From contig NZ_JPWF01000005.1 of NCBI RefSeq assembly GCF_003326675.1, positions 124,001 to 188,000 on the forward strand: 64,000 nucleotides of DNA, written 5' to 3'. Numbering within the stretch: the first letter of the stretch is position 1; each line of letters begins with the position of its first letter. This document shows positions 27,801 through 37,235 of this stretch, piece after piece. The notes beneath the pieces are model-generated. The model was not told the DNA's origin and made no database searches. It worked only from the letters and a program-made list of their open reading frames with translations. A program made the position numbers and the translations under genes. Origin of the DNA: Thalassospira profundimaris. Lineage in GTDB: Bacteria; Pseudomonadota; Alphaproteobacteria; Rhodospirillales; Thalassospiraceae.

Positions 27801-29288
27801 CTATTTCTTTTTGCCAAATCCCGGGAATCCCGGAGGCAAGCCACCGCCGCCTCCCAATCCCGGCAACCCGGGCGGTAAACCGCCCCCGGCACCGGGGAAA
27901 CCTTTTGGCAAGTTGCCAAGGTCGGGCATATCCCCGCCCTCAAGCATTGCCGGATCAATTTTCGGCATGCCGCCAAACAGACCCTTTTTGCCCATCTTGC
28001 CCATCTTTTTGATCATGGTGGACATGGTCTGGTATTGTTTAAGCAGCTTGTTCACATCCTGAACGCTCAGCCCGCAGCCCGCAGCAATACGCTTTTTGCG
28101 CGATGCCTTGATCAGGGCCGGGTTTTCACGTTCCTTCGGCGTCATCGACAGGATGATAGCTTCCTGATGTGTCAGAAGTTTCGGATCAAGCTTGGTCTGC
28201 GACATCTGTTTTTTCAGCGCGCCCATGCCCGGCAGCATCCCCATGATGCCGGAAAGATCACCCATCTTCTGAAGCTGTTTGAGCTGTGCGAGAAGATCGT
28301 TCAGGTCAAACTGACCTTTACGCAGCTTCTTCGCCATTTTCTCGGCGTCTTCGGCCTTGATCGTCTCAGCGGCTTTTTCAACCAGGCTGACAACGTCGCC
28401 CATGCCAAGGATACGGTTGGCGATACGATCAGGATGAAAAGCTTCCATCTCGTCGATTTTTTCGCCAACACCGATCATCTTGATCGGGCAGCCGGTAATC
28501 TGACGCATCGAAAGGGCCGCACCGCCACGTGCATCACCGTCAACACGGGTCAGGACGATACCGGTAATGCCAACCTTTTCGGCAAATTCCTTGGCCACAT
28601 TGACCGAGTCCTGACCAGTCATCGCATCGGTGACCAGCAGGGTTTCGACCGGGTTGACCGCATCACGGACCTGGGCGACTTCGCTCATCAGTTCCATGTC
28701 GATATGCAGGCGGCCCGCGGTATCAAGGATGACGGCGTCGTAGCCTTCCTTGCGACCGGTATCCATGGCGCGTTTTGCAATCGAAACCGGCTTTTCGCCA
28801 AGAACGATCGGCAGAACACCCAGGCCGTTATCGTCGGCCAGAACCTTCAGCTGCTGCTGGGCGGCCGGACGATAGATATCAAGCGATGCCAGAAGAACTT
28901 TCTTGTTGCGCTTCTTGGTCAGGTGCAGCGCGATCTTGGCAGAGCTGGTGGTCTTACCCGAACCCTGAAGACCAACCATCAGGATCGGAACCGGCGGGGT
29001 CGACGCAAGATTGATGTCTTCGCCTTCGCCCAGCATGTTTTTCAGTTCGTCATGGACGATCTTGACGACCATCTGACCCGGAGTGACCGAGCGCAGAACA
29101 TCCTGACCAACCGCACGTTCGGTTGCATTGGTGATAAAGGTTTTAACGACCGGCAGCGCGACGTCAGCCTCAAGCAAGGCGACGCGTACTTCGCGCATGG
29201 CTTCCTTGACGTCGGATTCCTTCAGCGCGCCACGTTTGCGCAGCTTATCGAGAACTCCGCCAAGGCGATCGCTTAGTCCTTCAAACAT
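27801..29288 (-). CDS. ffh: Signal recognition particle protein
   Basis: 495 aa. N, G and M domains: GTPase loops GLQGSGKTTSSAKIA, DTAGRLHID, TRVDGDARGGAAL, then the Met-rich M domain with GMLPGM, which binds 4.5S RNA and signal sequences. The end is an unusual Gly/Pro/Phe-rich tail (residues about 450-495). I start at MFEGLSDRLG (29288), the family start; the frame extends to 29321 with unconserved residues. First gene of the ffh-rpsP-rimM-trmD-rplS cluster. Confidence 0.98.
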   Translation of the reverse strand: MFEGLSDRLGGVLDKLRKRGALKESDVKEAMREVRVALLEADVALPVVKTFITNATERAVGQDVLRSVTPGQMVVKIVHDELKNMLGEGEDINLASTPPVPILMVGLQGSGKTTSSAKIALHLTKKRNKKVLLASLDIYRPAAQQQLKVLADDNGLGVLPIVLGEKPVSIAKRAMDTGRKEGYDAVILDTAGRLHIDMELMSEVAQVRDAVNPVETLLVTDAMTGQDSVNVAKEFAEKVGITGIVLTRVDGDARGGAALSMRQITGCPIKMIGVGEKIDEMEAFHPDRIANRILGMGDVVSLVEKAAETIKAEDAEKMAKKLRKGQFDLNDLLAQLKQLQKMGDLSGIMGMLPGMGALKKQMSQTKLDPKLLTHQEAIILSMTPKERENPALIKASRKKRIAAGCGLSVQDVNKLLKQYQTMSTMIKKMGKMGKKGLFGGMPKIDPAMLEGGDMPDLGNLPKGFPGAGGGLPPGLPGLGGGGGLPPGFPGFGKKK

Positions 29289-29330
29289 TCCAAATCCCGT
29301 CTGTGTTGCCGGTGTTTCCACCGCGTACGC

Positions 29331-29372
29331 ACAAAAAACTAAAACCCAGTGCTCGAAAACTCGAGGACTGGG
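29331..29372 (-). terminator. Terminator after panC
   Basis: CCCAGTGCTCGA (29345-29356) and TCGAGGACTGGG (29361-29372) pair with one mismatch; on the minus strand TTTTAGTTTTTTG follows. It separates panBC from ffh. Confidence 0.85.
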
Positions 29373-29532
29373 GGAGTCACCCCTTGGGCGACCTTTGGTG
29401 GGGAGGGTTTATTGGATCGGGGGAAGGGAGTCAAGCGCAATCGGGCGCAAAAGCGCGATGTTCTGCGCTTTTCGAGTCAATTTGCACCCAATCACTGATT
29501 CCAATGGGAACTTGGTCGTTCCAACCAGATGT

Positions 29533-30402
29533 TTAGACCGTAACACCGTCCGGCATAATCGCGTGATTATCAATCAGGCGTGCTTTGCCAAGCCGGGCAG
29601 CAACGAAGATTCGTGCCGGTTTGGTGACGGTGTTGCTGACCAGTTCAAGTGTTTGGGCATCGCGGACTTCGAGATAATCAATCGGGGCAAAGCCCGCTGC
29701 TAGGATATCTTCGCGTCCCTTGGTCAGAAGCGGTGCAAGGTCGGCACCCTTGTTGGCCTGTGCGGTGATTTCGGCCAAAACCCGGTTCAGGGTCGGGGCA
29801 ACAGCGCGTTCATCGGGCGACAGATACCGGTTGCGCGATGACATGGCCAGGCCATCCTCTTCGCGCAGGATTTTGGCGCCAATGATGTCGACGGGGATAT
29901 TCAGATCGGCACTGAACCGGCGGATCACCATCAGCTGTTGATAGTCTTTCTGGCCGAAAATTGCGCAATCGGGCATGGATTGCAGCAAAAGCTTGGTGAC
30001 AATCTGGGCGACACCGTCGAAATGTCCGGGGCGGGCCGCGCCACACAAAACATTGGTCATTGCACCATCGACGCAGACCTTGGTGGCAAAGCCGTCCGGA
30101 TACATTTCATCGACCGAGGGGGCAAAGCACAACTCAACCCCGGCCGCATCGAGAAGTTTCTGATCGTCGGGCAGAGTGCGGGGATAGGCCCCGAAATCCT
30201 CGTTCGGGCCGAACTGGGTCGGATTGACGAAGATCGATACGATCACACGGTCCGCATGTTCGCGGGCAAGGCGTGTCAGGCTGATATGGCCATCATGCAA
30301 TGCGCCCATGGTCGGAACAAGGGCAACACGCAGGCCCTGGGCGCGCCAGTCGGCAACAGTCGCACGCAAATCTGCGACGGTGTGAACAGTCGTAAGGGAC
30401 AT
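29533..30402 (-). CDS. panC: Pantothenate synthetase (pantoate-beta-alanine ligase)
   Basis: 289 aa. Condenses pantoate with beta-alanine using ATP. Signatures: LVPTMGALHDGHISL (nucleotide HIGH-like site DGHISL), IFVNPTQFGPNEDFGAYPR, DCAIFGQKDYQQL and AMSSRNRYLSPDERA. Follows panB after 44 bp in the same direction. Confidence 0.98.
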   Translation of the reverse strand: MSLTTVHTVADLRATVADWRAQGLRVALVPTMGALHDGHISLTRLAREHADRVIVSIFVNPTQFGPNEDFGAYPRTLPDDQKLLDAAGVELCFAPSVDEMYPDGFATKVCVDGAMTNVLCGAARPGHFDGVAQIVTKLLLQSMPDCAIFGQKDYQQLMVIRRFSADLNIPVDIIGAKILREEDGLAMSSRNRYLSPDERAVAPTLNRVLAEITAQANKGADLAPLLTKGREDILAAGFAPIDYLEVRDAQTLELVSNTVTKPARIFVAARLGKARLIDNHAIMPDGVTV

Positions 30403-30446
30403 CGTATTCGTCGTATCGAAATTTCTACAAGTTGCGGCGATCTATA

Positions 30447-31289
30447 TCAGACCGCGCGCAAGTTACCTTTTTTGGCAACACCAAAGCAATGTTCATCCGT
30501 CGGGAACTGACGGGTGCGCACTTCGCTGGCATATTCGCCAACGGCTTTGGAAATCTCGTCGCCCAGATTGGCATAGCGTTTGACGAATTTCGGTGTGAAA
30601 TCGGAAAACAGGCCAAGGATGTCTTCGGTCACCAGAACCTGACCGTCACAGGCAACCGATGCGCCAATGCCGATGGTCGGAATATCGATTGTTTCGGTGA
30701 TGCGCCGGGCAACCGGTTCAACGGTGCCTTCGACCACAACCGAAAAGGCACCGGCCTTGGCAACGGCGATGGCGTCATTGACGACCTTTTCAGCGCCTTC
30801 TTCACCACGGCCTTGGCTTTTGAAGCCGCCCATGGTGTTGACCTGCTGGGGCATCAGGCCGATATGGGCCATGACGGGCACGCCACGCTGATTAAGGAAC
30901 TCGATGGTTTCGGCCAGTTCGGCGCCGCCTTCAAGTTTGACCGCCGCACAGCCGGTTTCGGCCAGAATGCGCGATGCTGTCCGGAAGGCCTGTTCCTTGG
31001 ATTCCTGATAGCTGCCAAAGGGCAGGTCGACGACAACGCAGGCATTTTTCGAGCCGCGCATCACAGCCTTGCCGTGATTGATCATCATATCGACGCTGAC
31101 AGCAAGGGTGCTGTCCATCCCATAGAGAACCATGCCCAATGAATCACCGACCAAAAGCAGGTCGCAATGTTCATCAAGGCGCTGGGCCATCGGCATTGTA
31201 TATGCAGTTAGGCAGACGATGGGTTCACCACCCTTGCGGGCGCGAAGTTCCGGGACGGAAACCCGCCCCATTTTTTTGGTGGCACTCAT
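30447..31289 (-). CDS. panB: Ketopantoate hydroxymethyltransferase
   Basis: 280 aa. Transfers a hydroxymethyl group from methylene-THF to 2-oxoisovalerate, the first step to pantothenate and CoA. Typical [27 protein letters not shown] with the metal-binding Asp, then [28 protein letters not shown] and [23 protein letters not shown] precedes the ATG. A palindrome lies upstream, between this gene and the fnrN-like gene. Confidence 0.98.
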   Translation of the reverse strand: MSATKKMGRVSVPELRARKGGEPIVCLTAYTMPMAQRLDEHCDLLLVGDSLGMVLYGMDSTLAVSVDMMINHGKAVMRGSKNACVVVDLPFGSYQESKEQAFRTASRILAETGCAAVKLEGGAELAETIEFLNQRGVPVMAHIGLMPQQVNTMGGFKSQGRGEEGAEKVVNDAIAVAKAGAFSVVVEGTVEPVARRITETIDIPTIGIGASVACDGQVLVTEDILGLFSDFTPKFVKRYANLGDEISKAVGEYASEVRTRQFPTDEHCFGVAKKGNLRAV

Positions 31290-31406
31290 GACGTTTCTCC
31301 CCCGGTTTGACCGGATTTGGCTGCCCGATCTGTGTCGGGCGTGCCGTCATGTTTACAATATGATGACGGTATTCGGGAAATATTTTTTCGCAATCGCGAA
31401 ATAAGC

Positions 31407-31439
31407 AATTTGGCCAATAGTTTATCGATTGGCCAAATT
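31407..31439. repeat. Perfect 12-bp inverted repeat upstream of panB
   Basis: AATTTGGCCAAT (31407-31418) and ATTGGCCAAATT (31428-31439) with a 9-nt spacer, in the space between the fnrN-like gene and panB. On the minus strand the downstream sequence is not T-rich, so it is not a typical terminator. It may be an operator or a transcript hairpin. Confidence 0.6.
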
Positions 31440-31513
31440 CACCCGGCATTCTTGTCCGAAATCAGAGTCCGTTTAAGGCACGCAATCGGCTTTATGTGCA
31501 AATGCACAAAAAA

Positions 31514-32212
31514 TCAGAGGCCTTCGGCAAGGTCTTCGAGCATATCAAGACCAACTGCCTCGATATGACGGTTATCCTTAAGTGAAATCGTCGATTCCTT
31601 GCGCAGCTGTGTCAGGGTGCGCGACACAGTTTCGATGGTCAGCCCCAGATAATCGGCGATGTCGGAACGACTCATCGGGACATTGATCATGTCGGTCTTT
31701 TCACCGCGATGTTCCTGGCGGCGGGCCAGCATCAACAGGAAGGACGCAACCTTTTCCTTGGCGGTTTTGCGGCCAAGCAAAAGCATCTGATCCTGTGCGG
31801 CAGCAAGTTCGTCAACCGCCATGCCCAGCATACGTTTTTCAAGATGCGGGAACTGATCAAACAGCTTTTCGAGTTTCTGGCGCGGGAAACGGCACGCGGT
31901 CACCGGTTCGACGGCCTCGGCGGTGTAGCTATAATTGGCGTTCAGCGCCAAGCCAAGAAAGTCACCGGCAAACAGGAAGCCGGTAATCTGGCGGCGGCCG
32001 TCGCCCAGCAATTTATAAAGCTTCACCGAGCCGGAAGTGACGTTGAAGACGTAATCTGCTTCTTCGGCTTCGTGGAAGATGGTGCTGTGCGAATCAAACT
32101 GGACATGAGTCAGTAACTGACGCAGCTGATCATGTTCAGCCCCGTGCAATGAGGAGCAGAATGTCAGGTCCTTGATAGAACAGGCTTCGCAAAGTTGGGG
32201 GCGGACTGCCAT
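31514..32212 (-). CDS. Crp/Fnr-family regulator, FnrN-like oxygen sensor
   Basis: 232 aa. Cys8, Cys11, Cys19 and Cys107 supply the four ligands expected for an oxygen-labile [4Fe-4S] cluster. A cNMP-type beta-barrel follows, then a C-terminal helix-turn-helix SRSDIADYLGLTIETVSRTL whose ETVSR recognition motif is the FNR type. In alphaproteobacteria such proteins (FnrN, FixK relatives) switch on cbb3 oxidase under low oxygen. It is the last gene after ccoGHIS, consistent with that role, and FNR-like boxes exist upstream of ccoN and ccoG. Confidence 0.92.
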   Translation of the reverse strand: MAVRPQLCEACSIKDLTFCSSLHGAEHDQLRQLLTHVQFDSHSTIFHEAEEADYVFNVTSGSVKLYKLLGDGRRQITGFLFAGDFLGLALNANYSYTAEAVEPVTACRFPRQKLEKLFDQFPHLEKRMLGMAVDELAAAQDQMLLLGRKTAKEKVASFLLMLARRQEHRGEKTDMINVPMSRSDIADYLGLTIETVSRTLTQLRKESTISLKDNRHIEAVGLDMLEDLAEGL

Positions 32213-32290
32213 CGCAGACTCCGATGCTGGTGACCCGATACGTTGAGTACGGGTAATTTATGCGAACAGATAGGGAGGTTTCAAGCTATT

Positions 32291-32479
32291 CTAACTATCA
32301 TTCTGTTGGAAATTCTTGGTTTTACGAGAAAACTGGTCATCATCGTCGTCAAACAGGATGCGATTGGCCGCCCCTTCCATATCGTCAAACTGCCCGGAAC
32401 GCAGGGACCACAGAAACGCACCAAGGCCCAGCAAACCGAGAAACAGCGCAATCGGAATTAAGAGAAGAAGGTTGCTCAT
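32291..32479 (-). CDS. ccoS: cbb3 oxidase maturation protein CcoS
   Basis: 62 aa. One N-terminal membrane helix (LLLLIPIALFLGLLGLGAFLWSL) followed by SGQFDDMEGAANRILFDDDDD, the conserved CcoS tail. Needed for cofactor loading of the cbb3 oxidase. The ATG at 32479 lies 4 bp beyond the ccoI stop; a longer frame upstream lies within ccoI and is not used. Confidence 0.95.
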   Translation of the reverse strand: MSNLLLLIPIALFLGLLGLGAFLWSLRSGQFDDMEGAANRILFDDDDDQFSRKTKNFQQNDS

Positions 32480-32483
32480 GCCA

Positions 32484-34910
32484 TTAGGCTCCTGCCTGTT
32501 GGGATGCTTGCGGGCGGTTTTCGAACACCCGGTCACCTGATGGTTTTACAGATTTTGCGTGCAGGCGCAATGCGTTGGCAATAACAATCAGGGACGATGA
32601 CGACATCGCAACAGCCGCAATCAGCGGCGTTACAAAGCCCGAAACCGCAAGCGGTATGGTAATTAGGTTATAGGCAAAGGACAGGGCAAAATTCTGTCGA
32701 ACCAGCCGGTCCGCCTTGCGGGCCACGTCGATTGCCTCGATCACGGCACCCAATCGATCTCCCTGAAACACGATATCGGCGGCATTTTGCGAAATTTCGG
32801 CCGCGGTTGCCGGTGACATGGATGCGTGGGCACAGGCCAGTGCCGGCGCATCGTTGATGCCATCCCCGACCATCAGATCAAATTTACCTTTATCGGCGCG
32901 GGCCTGAACAAATGTGGCCTTGTCGGTGGGCGACATGCGGGCGTGCCAGTCACGCAGGCCAAGGGATTCGGAAAGTTGACGGACGGTACTGTTGCGGTCG
33001 CCAGACAGCAATGTCATGTCAAAGCCGCGCGCACGCAGGGTATCAATCACCTGTGACGCGTCACTGCGGGGCATATCGCGAAATACAAACCGCGCCGGTG
33101 ATTTGCCCGGTTCAGAAAACCACAGTTCCGGTCCTGTGACATCGGATGGCAAGTCGGCATTTTCGGCAATATTGCAGAAGGCCCGACTGCCCAGAAGAAC
33201 CGGTCCGGTTGGACCTTGGGCCATCAAACCAAGACCCGGTTGTTCGGTCACATTCGGATATGGCATGACCGGACCGGATGCGGCGCGCACCAGCGCACGT
33301 GATAATGGGTGGTTGCTGTTGGCGGCAATCCGGGCGGCAAGTTCCAGCGCATCGGGATGGGTCTGGGTAACCAGTTCCGGTTTGCCGGTGGTCAATGTGC
33401 CGGTCTTGTCAAAAATGACGCCGGTAATCTTGGTCAGACGTTCCAGTGCGGTTGCCGATTTGACCAGAATGCCTGCGCGCAACAACCGCCCCGTGGCAAT
33501 TACCTGAACCACCGGCACGGCAAGGGCCAGTGCACAGGGGCAGGTAATGATCAGAACGGCAATGGCATTCATCAGGGCATCCTGCCACGGCAGACCGCCA
33601 ATCAGCCACCAGCCGACAAAGGTTGCCAAAGACAGGAAATGGACAACCGGCGCATAGGATTTGGCAACCCGGTCGGCAATCGCGACATATTTGGCGCGTC
33701 CCTGTTCGGCATTTTCCATCAGGCGGACGATTTCAGACAGCAAGGTGTTGCCGCCCGTTGCCGTCACCCGGATCCGCAGCGGGGCCGAAATATTGGTTGT
33801 TCCGGCAAAGACGGTTTTGCCCGGCTTGATCAGAACCGGGATGCTTTCGCCGGTAATGACACTTGTATCGATGTCGGATTGGCCTTCGATGACTTCGCCG
33901 TCAATGCCGATGCGTTCGCCCGCGGCTGTCAGGACAATCATGCCCGGTTCGGCCTTTTGCGGTGCGATCAGGCGTCGTGAACCGTCTTCGTCAATCACGG
34001 TGATCGAACGCGCATTTAGCGACAAAAGATGTTCGGCCGCCGATCGTGCCTGTCCGCGTGCACGACCGTCAAGATAACGGCCGATCAGCAGGAAGAACAA
34101 AAGGGTGATGGCACTGTCGAAATAGGCGTGCGGTTCGCTTCGGATCGTTTGGGCAAGACTCATGCCCAGCGCGAGAATGACGCCAAGACTGATCGGCACG
34201 TCCATATTCACGCGCCGATTACGGATCGCGCCAAGAGCAGAACGGTAAAACGGCATCCCGGCATAGGCCGCGGCCGGCAACGCAATCAGCGCCGATAGCC
34301 AGTGAAACAGATCGCGGGTTGCCCCACCCATGCCCTGAAAATAGCCGGCCCAGACCGAAACCGACAGCAACATCACGTTGCCCGCGGCAAACCCGGCAAC
34401 CGCAAGGCAGCGCAGCAATTCCTTGTTGCGTGACAGGGTTGCCTGTTCAAGGGCGGCCGGATCAAACGGGATCAGTCGATAACCCATCTGGGTTACCGGT
34501 GCGACGATGGTGCCGATATCGGCCTTGTCCCCCTGCCAACTCAGATGCAGGCGGCGGGTTGTCATATTCACCCGCGCCTTAAGGACGGTTTCGTTTCGCT
34601 GCAACAGGGTTTCAATCAGCCAGACACAGGCCGCACAATGAATACCATCCACCATCAGGTTAAGATGGTGGATACCGGTATCATCGGTGCTGGCAAGTTC
34701 GGTGAAGTCAACGTTGCCTGCTGTGTCTTCGTCGGGGCGTAAAGCCCGGATTTTCGGATCAATCGCGCGACGCTTGTAATAGGAAGAAAGGCCCAATTCG
34801 CCCAGCAACTCATAGGCACCGGCACAGCCCGAACAGCAAAAGTCCGGCCCGGCCGGTGACGTGGCTGTTACCGGTTCCTGGCAATGGCGACAAAGGGCGG
34901 GTTGGGTCAT
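32484..34910 (-). CDS. ccoI: Copper P1B-type ATPase for cbb3 oxidase assembly
   Basis: 808 aa. N-terminal Cys-rich CRHCQEP and CCSGC, a metal-binding domain GIHCAACVW (about residues 89-97), eight membrane helices, the ion motif CPCAL, phosphorylation site DKTGTLTTGKPE, and hinge GDGINDAPALACA. In the ccoGHIS cluster such pumps (CcoI/FixI) deliver copper to the oxidase at the periplasmic side. Its start overlaps ccoH by 4 nt. Confidence 0.96.
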   Translation of the reverse strand: MTQPALCRHCQEPVTATSPAGPDFCCSGCAGAYELLGELGLSSYYKRRAIDPKIRALRPDEDTAGNVDFTELASTDDTGIHHLNLMVDGIHCAACVWLIETLLQRNETVLKARVNMTTRRLHLSWQGDKADIGTIVAPVTQMGYRLIPFDPAALEQATLSRNKELLRCLAVAGFAAGNVMLLSVSVWAGYFQGMGGATRDLFHWLSALIALPAAAYAGMPFYRSALGAIRNRRVNMDVPISLGVILALGMSLAQTIRSEPHAYFDSAITLLFFLLIGRYLDGRARGQARSAAEHLLSLNARSITVIDEDGSRRLIAPQKAEPGMIVLTAAGERIGIDGEVIEGQSDIDTSVITGESIPVLIKPGKTVFAGTTNISAPLRIRVTATGGNTLLSEIVRLMENAEQGRAKYVAIADRVAKSYAPVVHFLSLATFVGWWLIGGLPWQDALMNAIAVLIITCPCALALAVPVVQVIATGRLLRAGILVKSATALERLTKITGVIFDKTGTLTTGKPELVTQTHPDALELAARIAANSNHPLSRALVRAASGPVMPYPNVTEQPGLGLMAQGPTGPVLLGSRAFCNIAENADLPSDVTGPELWFSEPGKSPARFVFRDMPRSDASQVIDTLRARGFDMTLLSGDRNSTVRQLSESLGLRDWHARMSPTDKATFVQARADKGKFDLMVGDGINDAPALACAHASMSPATAAEISQNAADIVFQGDRLGAVIEAIDVARKADRLVRQNFALSFAYNLITIPLAVSGFVTPLIAAVAMSSSSLIVIANALRLHAKSVKPSGDRVFENRPQASQQAGA

Positions 34911-35425
34911 GGATTGATGACGATATTCTCAAGCGTTTGGTAATCGTCGCCCATGGCGTGGGCGATGGTGCGGACTTGCCAGCGACCATATACCGGGAAA
35001 GAGGCACTTGCACGGTATTCGCCCGGTGCAATTTCTGCTAGCGGGATGGTCTGATCCATATCGTCACGATCCGAGCGGGTCAGGACAATTGACATTTTTG
35101 CACCGCTGATCGGCTGACTTTCCTTGTCGCGGAACAGGACGGTGACGGTGCCGGTCTGATTGATGACACCACCAACGGTCAGTTTGCTGCGCCAGCCAAG
35201 TTCTGCCTGACGGGCCGCACCGGAAATCGCCGCGTTGTAGTTATTGCCTTCTTCAAAGGCGTGCTTGGTCACAAGACCATTCCAGCTGGTCATCGAAAAG
35301 GTGATCAGCGAGATATTGGCAATCAGCATGATCGCAAAGCCACCAACGAAGTACCAGGGAATCCATCGGTCCGATTTACGCGGGCCATTGGGATCAGAAG
35401 AAGGTGAAGTCATTTGCGTTGCCAT
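34907..35425 (-). CDS. ccoH: cbb3 oxidase assembly protein CcoH/FixH
   Basis: 172 aa. A cytoplasmic leader, one membrane helix (FVGGFAIMLIANISLITFSM) and a periplasmic beta-sandwich, the FixH plan. TNKHAFEEGNNYNAAISG-like segment reads TKHAFEEGNNYNAAI. Associates with the oxidase during assembly. I start at MATQMTSPSSD (35425) with AGGAAAG upstream. Lies between ccoG and ccoI, overlapping ccoI by 4 nt. Confidence 0.92.
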   Translation of the reverse strand: MATQMTSPSSDPNGPRKSDRWIPWYFVGGFAIMLIANISLITFSMTSWNGLVTKHAFEEGNNYNAAISGAARQAELGWRSKLTVGGVINQTGTVTVLFRDKESQPISGAKMSIVLTRSDRDDMDQTIPLAEIAPGEYRASASFPVYGRWQVRTIAHAMGDDYQTLENIVINP

Positions 35426-35460
35426 TGGTTTGTCTTTCCTGTGCCAAAGCGTTTGCACGA

Positions 35461-36954
35461 TCAGCGGTTGGTCTTGGGACCAGCAAATACTGTATCATAT
35501 GTTTCGGAATTTCCGGTTTCCTGATCGGTTACCGTGAATTCAAAGGCGGTTGCGTCGCCATCAAGCTTGTCCGGGCTTGCGGCAAGGAATACGCGGAAGC
35601 TGCCAACCCGATCCGGTGCCACTTCAAGATCAAAGTTGCCTTGCTGATTGGGTGTCTGGCCGATGATCTGGAAATCAGAGATTTGCAAACCATTGACGGT
35701 CAGTTGATAAGTCTTGGCAGCCTGTTCCTTGTTCAGCAACTTAACCGTGTATCCATTGCGCACATCGCCATCGGAAAGGGTGACGAACAAAGGATTGCGG
35801 TCACGCAGAACGTTGATTTCAAGAACCGAGCGATTCAAAATCCCGAACATCATCACCGATGCAACAATGACGAGGATCGCGCTGTAGAAGATGGTGCGCG
35901 GACGAACGATGCGCACGCGGGTGGCCTTGCCCTGGGCGCGAAGCTGGGTGTTCTGAACCGAATCAAACCGGACCAGATCACGCGGGAAGCCGATTTTGTC
36001 CATGATGTCGTTACAGGCATCAATGCACAGGCCACAGCCGATGCATTCCATCTGCAAACCGTCACGAATATCAATACCGGTCGGGCAGACATTCACACAG
36101 GCACGGCAATCAACGCAATGACCGGTTTCCGGGACTTCCCCACGGGTCAGGTTTTTGCGTTTAAGCGGGCCACGGTCTTCGCCACGCCATCCTTCATAGG
36201 TGACGATCAGGCTTTCATCATCAAGCATTGCTGACTGAAAACGGGGCCAGGGGCACATATAGGTGCAGACCTGTTCGCGGGCCCAACCGGCCAGAAGATA
36301 GGTCGAGAATGTCAGGAAGGCGATGGTGACATAGACGGCCAAGCTGGCCTGACCGGTAAAGACGTCGACGATCACGGTCGGGGCATCGTTGAAGTACAGA
36401 ACAAACGCGCCACCGGTTGCCATCGCAATGGCAATCCATGCCAGATGGGTTGCGCCGATTTTCCAAAGTTTCTCGAACGTCCATTTTGATTGGTCGAGGC
36501 GCACACGTGCGTTGCGATCACCCTGGATATAACGTTCAACCAGCATGAACAGGTCGGTCCAGACCGTCTGCGGACAGCCATAACCGCACCAGATACGTCC
36601 AAACAGCGAGGTTGCCAAAAACAGGCCAATTGCCGCCATGATCAGGATGCCGGTGATGTAATAGACTTCCTGCGGCCAGATTTCGATGAAGAAGAAATAG
36701 GCGCGGCCAAGGTCCATGTCGATCAAAACGGCCTGATCCGGCGCGCTTGGGCCACGGTCCCAGCGAATCCACGGCACCAGCCAATAAATTGCCAGTAGTG
36801 TGATCAGCGCAAACCATTTCAGGTTTCTGAACCGACCCGAAACGCGTTTCGGATAAACTTTGTCCCGCGTTTTATAGAGGGGTTGATCACGGTCGTCTTC
36901 GTCAATGATCGGGGCCGTTTCGATATCGGGACTTTGCAAATTGGACATGGCCAT
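35461..36954 (-). CDS. ccoG: cbb3 oxidase accessory protein CcoG/RdxA
   Basis: 497 aa. Several membrane helices, then two ferredoxin-like [4Fe-4S] motifs: CVDCRACVNVCPTGIDIR and CIGCGLCIDACNDIMDKI. The C-terminal region is an immunoglobulin-like periplasmic domain. CcoG/FixG reduces cupric ion during oxidase assembly. The ATG at 36954 or 36948 begins MAMSNLQSPDI and follows AGGTAG; the frame extends to 37050 without support. A FNR-like box lies about 180 bp upstream. Confidence 0.94.
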   Translation of the reverse strand: MAMSNLQSPDIETAPIIDEDDRDQPLYKTRDKVYPKRVSGRFRNLKWFALITLLAIYWLVPWIRWDRGPSAPDQAVLIDMDLGRAYFFFIEIWPQEVYYITGILIMAAIGLFLATSLFGRIWCGYGCPQTVWTDLFMLVERYIQGDRNARVRLDQSKWTFEKLWKIGATHLAWIAIAMATGGAFVLYFNDAPTVIVDVFTGQASLAVYVTIAFLTFSTYLLAGWAREQVCTYMCPWPRFQSAMLDDESLIVTYEGWRGEDRGPLKRKNLTRGEVPETGHCVDCRACVNVCPTGIDIRDGLQMECIGCGLCIDACNDIMDKIGFPRDLVRFDSVQNTQLRAQGKATRVRIVRPRTIFYSAILVIVASVMMFGILNRSVLEINVLRDRNPLFVTLSDGDVRNGYTVKLLNKEQAAKTYQLTVNGLQISDFQIIGQTPNQQGNFDLEVAPDRVGSFRVFLAASPDKLDGDATAFEFTVTDQETGNSETYDTVFAGPKTNR

Positions 36955-37128
36955 GTTCGCTACCTGGTTGTTGCTTTCGTCCGAACAACTGCTCTCGTCG
37001 CGGTGAACCGCCAGTTGTTTCAATCGGTTAAACAGCCAGAGAATTTTCAATTTCCGGCAGCTTTACGAAGCAAACTCTAATTATTCAAATCTCAGGCAGA
37101 AAAGTACGAGACAGGCGAAAAACGCACC

Positions 37129-37142
37129 ATGATACATGTCAA
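37129..37142 (-). promoter_or_regulatory. FNR/FixK-like box upstream of ccoG
   Basis: On the minus strand TTGACATGTATCAT, two mismatches from TTGAT-N4-ATCAA. It lies 175 bp before the ccoG start. The box near ccoN has the same TTGAC left half. Low confidence alone, but the pairing with an FnrN-like gene supports it. Confidence 0.45.
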
Positions 37143-37191
37143 TTTACGCAGCGATATTCGTGTGAATTGTCGCCGTAGTGATGTGTTGATC

Positions 37192-37233
37192 CCAATTCCA
37201 TTACTTAGGTATTTACCTAAGTAATGGAATTGG
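37192..37233. repeat. Perfect 42-bp palindrome at the arsR start
   Basis: Arms CCAATTCCATTACTTAGGTA (37192-37211) and its exact complement (37214-37233), with TT between. Twenty matched pairs in a row is far beyond chance. It ends 2 bp before the ATG at 37236 and lies between the divergent ccoG and arsR genes. The inner TTAGGTATTTACCTAA part is typical of a homodimer operator, so autorepression by the ArsR protein is the first guess. Confidence 0.85.
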
Positions 37234-37235
37234 CT

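Noticed and set aside
28035..29276. Long plus-strand frame antisense to ffh
   Set aside because: Fully covered by Ffh on the other strand; no ribosome site or recognisable domain.
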